DNA of 64,000 nt from Chitinophaga oryzae (GTDB lineage: Bacteria > Bacteroidota > Bacteroidia > Chitinophagales > Chitinophagaceae). The notes under the pieces were generated by a model. The model did no database searches. It saw nothing but the letters and a program-made list of their open reading frames with translations, and was not told where the DNA came from. A program made the position numbers and the translations under genes. Positions 61,289-64,000 of the stretch are shown here, piece by piece. The stretch is from positions 5,146,001 through 5,210,000 of the forward strand of contig NZ_CP051204.2 in assembly GCF_012516375.2 (NCBI RefSeq), given 5' to 3'. The number at the start of each line of letters is the position of its first letter. Within the stretch, counting starts at the first letter, position 1.

Positions 61289-64000
61289 TTAGAATGAAAG
61301 ATTTAAGCCGGCAATAAATGTTTTGGGCAGCGGATAGGTGCCATAGTCCTCTCCCTGCGACAGCGGGCTGTCGGGCCGGGCGTTGACTTCAGGGTTGTAG
61401 CCGGTGTAGTGTGTCCAGGTGTGGATATTCTGTCCGGATGCGTATACCCGCAGCGCATTGACACGGTTGCCCAGCAGTTTTTTGTTGAACGTATATCCGA
61501 GGGTCACATTACGCAAACGCACAAACGAACCGTCCTCCACATGGAAAGAACTGATCTGGGCGCTGTTGGCGTTGGTGACACGGTTGGCCCGCATCACGTT
61601 GCCGTCTCCGGGGTCTTGCGGGGATTTCCAGTAAGACAGGGCGTCGGCCATCTGGTTGGCGTTACCTTCCATATTAAAAATAAAGCGGCGCTGCAGGTTT
61701 AGTATCTCGTTGCCATGCACGCCCTGCAGGGATATTGCCAGATCGAAGCCCTTATACCGGAATTCGTTGGTCATCCCCCAGATAAAATCCGGGAAATAGC
61801 TGCCGATGGCGGTACGGTCGTTGGCATCGATTTTTTTGTCGCCGTTCACGTCCACAAAACGGCGGTCGCCGGGTTTGGCGGTGGCGTAATGCGGATAACC
61901 GTTGATTTCTTCCTGGTTTTTAAAGACGCCGCCGTTCACATATCCGTAGTAGCTGCCGATAGGCTGTCCTACCGCGGTGATAAACAGTTGCGAGATAGTG
62001 CCGTTGCCGCCGTCTGACAGGATAGGCGCGTTACCGGGGCCGAGCTGCAGGACTTTGTTTTTATTGGCCGACAGGTTGATGTTGGTATTCCAGCTGAAAG
62101 CGCCGGTGAGGTTACGGGTGGTCAGTCCGAATTCCACGCCACTGTTTTGCACTTTGCCTACATTTTTAAGCGCGGTGGCGAAGCCGGAACTGAAGGGCAC
62201 CGGCACGTTCAGCAGCAGGTCGGAGGTGGTGGTTTTGTAGTAGTCCGCACTGAGGTAGATGCGATTGGTAAACAGGCCGAGGTCCAGGCCGGCGTTGAAC
62301 TGTACCGTCTTTTCCCAGGTCAGGTCCGGGTTGGCCGGCTGGGAAAGCCCCGCACCGTTGACCACATTACCATTGCCGCTGCCGAGGATATAATTGTTGG
62401 AGGCCAGCAGGTCGTAGGAGGCATAGTTGGCGATCTGGAAGTTACCGGAGGTGCCATAGCTCACACGGGCCTTCAGTTCGGAGATCACAGGCACTTTAAA
62501 GAAAGCCTCGTTGCTGATGAGCCACCCGCCGGAGACGGAGGGGAAATAGCCCCATTTGTTGTTGGCCCCGAAACGGGAAGAACCATCGCTGCGCAGGCTG
62601 GCGCTCACAAAGTATTTATCGTCGAAGTTGTAGTTGATACGGCCCAGGTAAGAGAGTAGTGACCATTGGGAGGTATTGGAGGTGCCGCTGGTGATGGTGG
62701 CGGCGTTGATCGTATGTACGGCATCGTTAGGGAAGCCGGTGCCTACGGTTTCATTGGCTTTGGTGGTATTTTTCTGGGAGGTGTACCCTGCCAGCACGTC
62801 AAAGCGGTGTTTGGACACTTCGAAATGGTAGTTGAGCGTGTTTTCCCAGAGCCAGTTCACCGACTGCGCCGTTTGGGCGGAGCCTTTGGGCACGGTGGGT
62901 GCGGACTGCTGGATCGGTTTATAGCTGCCCAGCGTGGACGGCCGGTAGTAGTTACGGTTGAAATAATTGATATCCGCGCCGAAGAAAGTCTTAAAGGTCA
63001 GTCCTTTGATAATCGTGTATTCGCCGTAGATATGTCCGAGGTTGCGGATATGGTCCAGTTTATCTTCTATCTGTGTGGCCAGGGCGACAGGGTTTTCACC
63101 GCCGGAGTAGCCGAAGGCCCAGGCATTTTGTTTGTTGGTGGCCAGCGAGCCGTCGGGGCTATACACCGGGAAGATGGGCGCCGCTTTCAGGGCGTTGCTG
63201 AGGATGCCGTCAAAAGTCCAGGGGCCTTCACTGTTGATCAGGTCATAGTGATCATACGAAGGGTTCAGGGAGAGCCCTACTTTCAGCCGGGGGGTGAGGT
63301 TGGCCGTGAGATTGGCCCGCACCCCGTATCTTTTATACCCCGAAGCGATCACGATGCCCTTTTGATCAAGATAATTTCCGGAGATGTAATACTGGAACTT
63401 ATCATTACCGCCGGAAGCGGAGAGGGTGTGGTTCTGTACCGGTGCGGTGCGGAATACCGCATCCTGCCAGTCGGTGTTTACCAGTCCCTGTTCCCCTCTC
63501 AGATAGGGCAGTATTTCCGGGGGTATCTGGAAGTTGGAGTTGCCGCGGGTAGCGTTGTCGTCGTTGATGCTGCCGTTGGGTTTGGCGTCGAGGTAGGCGT
63601 TGTTTTTAGCGTCGAAAGACAGTTTGGCCCATTGGTAGGCGTCCAGCATCTTAATCTTTTTGCTGACCTGCTGGAAGCCGCCGTAGGCATTATAGCTGAA
63701 AGAAGGAGGACCTTCTCTTTTTCCTTTTTTGGTGGAGATAAGCACTACGCCGTTAGACGCGCGGGAGCCATAGATGGCCGCGGCGGAAGCGTCTTTAAGG
63801 ATTTCGATGGACTCGATATCGTCGCTGTTGAGGGTACTGAGCGGGTCAGGCGATTTCTGGAAAGACGCCTGTCCGGTGATGCCCACTACGTCTGTGGTGC
63901 CTTGCAGGTTCTTCAGGTCGTTGGATAACGGGAAGCCATCTACGACGTAGAGCGGGTCGGTGCCGGCGGAGATCGAGTTAAGGCCCCTGATGCGGACGCT
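61289..64000 (-). CDS. SusC/RagA-type TonB-dependent transporter, N-terminus beyond the window
   Basis: The open frame runs to the last base. The visible part begins inside the plug ([40 protein letters not shown]) and continues through the whole beta-barrel to the C-terminal [17 protein letters not shown], so about 900 residues are present and roughly 150-250 are missing. Any STN domain or sigma/FecR link lies outside the window. A GTG at 63886 is an internal codon, not the start. It is followed by susD and a CocE-type gene. Confidence 0.93.
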   Translation of the reverse strand, partial: SVRIRGLNSISAGTDPLYVVDGFPLSNDLKNLQGTTDVVGITGQASFQKSPDPLSTLNSDDIESIEILKDASAAAIYGSRASNGVVLISTKKGKREGPPSFSYNAYGGFQQVSKKIKMLDAYQWAKLSFDAKNNAYLDAKPNGSINDDNATRGNSNFQIPPEILPYLRGEQGLVNTDWQDAVFRTAPVQNHTLSASGGNDKFQYYISGNYLDQKGIVIASGYKRYGVRANLTANLTPRLKVGLSLNPSYDHYDLINSEGPWTFDGILSNALKAAPIFPVYSPDGSLATNKQNAWAFGYSGGENPVALATQIEDKLDHIRNLGHIYGEYTIIKGLTFKTFFGADINYFNRNYYRPSTLGSYKPIQQSAPTVPKGSAQTAQSVNWLWENTLNYHFEVSKHRFDVLAGYTSQKNTTKANETVGTGFPNDAVHTINAATITSGTSNTSQWSLLSYLGRINYNFDDKYFVSASLRSDGSSRFGANNKWGYFPSVSGGWLISNEAFFKVPVISELKARVSYGTSGNFQIANYASYDLLASNNYILGSGNGNVVNGAGLSQPANPDLTWEKTVQFNAGLDLGLFTNRIYLSADYYKTTTSDLLLNVPVPFSSGFATALKNVGKVQNSGVEFGLTTRNLTGAFSWNTNINLSANKNKVLQLGPGNAPILSDGGNGTISQLFITAVGQPIGSYYGYVNGGVFKNQEEINGYPHYATAKPGDRRFVDVNGDKKIDANDRTAIGSYFPDFIWGMTNEFRYKGFDLAISLQGVHGNEILNLQRRFIFNMEGNANQMADALSYWKSPQDPGDGNVMRANRVTNANSAQISSFHVEDGSFVRLRNVTLGYTFNKKLLGNRVNALRVYASGQNIHTWTHYTGYNPEVNARPDSPLSQGEDYGTYPLPKTFIAGLNLSF

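Noticed and set aside
61289..63886. A complete 865-residue SusC starting at 63886
   Set aside because: The codon there is an internal GTG in the plug domain; the frame stays open to the window edge with SusC motifs ([13 protein letters not shown]).

Overview
The window looks like a chromosomal segment of a Chitinophaga-type Bacteroidota. It has four SusC/SusD outer-membrane pairs, two ECF sigma/FecR units of the Bacteroidota type, lipoproteins with an SxC lipobox, and candidate promoters of the TAnnTTTG type. It also carries one tRNA-Lys. No rRNA, CRISPR array or transposase was seen. All assignments come from reading the sequence; no database search was run.

Layout. 1-12.4 kb is a polysaccharide-use locus: a GH43 enzyme cut by the left edge, a GH11 xylanase lipoprotein, a small lipoprotein, a beta-helix lipoprotein, SusC, SusD and a GH105-like unsaturated uronyl hydrolase. 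The mix fits xylan plus pectin-type side chains. A membrane protein of unknown role (12.4-13.7 kb) separates it from the next block.

13.9-20.8 kb, all on the minus strand, is a RiPP (ribosomally made, modified peptide) locus of the grasp-with-spasm type. It holds five short precursor genes with Lys-Gly-Gly leader ends, an ATP-grasp peptide ligase (GwsG), an overlapping 59-codon ORF, a SPASM-domain maturase (GwsS), a C39 peptidase/ABC exporter and an HlyD-type adaptor. The five precursors fall into two families. Two of them encode exactly the same 33-residue tail although ten codons differ silently and the leaders differ at six residues. This is the most interesting system in the window.

21-32.3 kb holds tRNA-Lys and mostly house-keeping or stress genes: GNAT, a conserved hypothetical protein, an AraC-type regulator, SRPBCC and DinB proteins, an Rnl5-like RNA ligase, a TonB receptor paired with a diadenylate-cyclase-like (DACNV-type) protein, and a MacB/FtsX-type permease. 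32.6-37.1 kb is a compact asparagine-to-alanine module (secreted asparaginase, aspartate 4-decarboxylase, aspartate:alanine antiporter).

38-52.3 kb holds two sigma/FecR/SusC/SusD clusters pointing at each other. Between them lies an AT-rich scar carrying an Rhs-core fragment and two small ORFs. A long palindrome with 13-bp tandem repeats follows at 52.4-52.6 kb. After it come a secreted protein coupled to a patatin-like lipase, a second FtsX-type permease, a membrane protein, a CocE-type hydrolase, and a SusD/SusC pair cut by the right edge.
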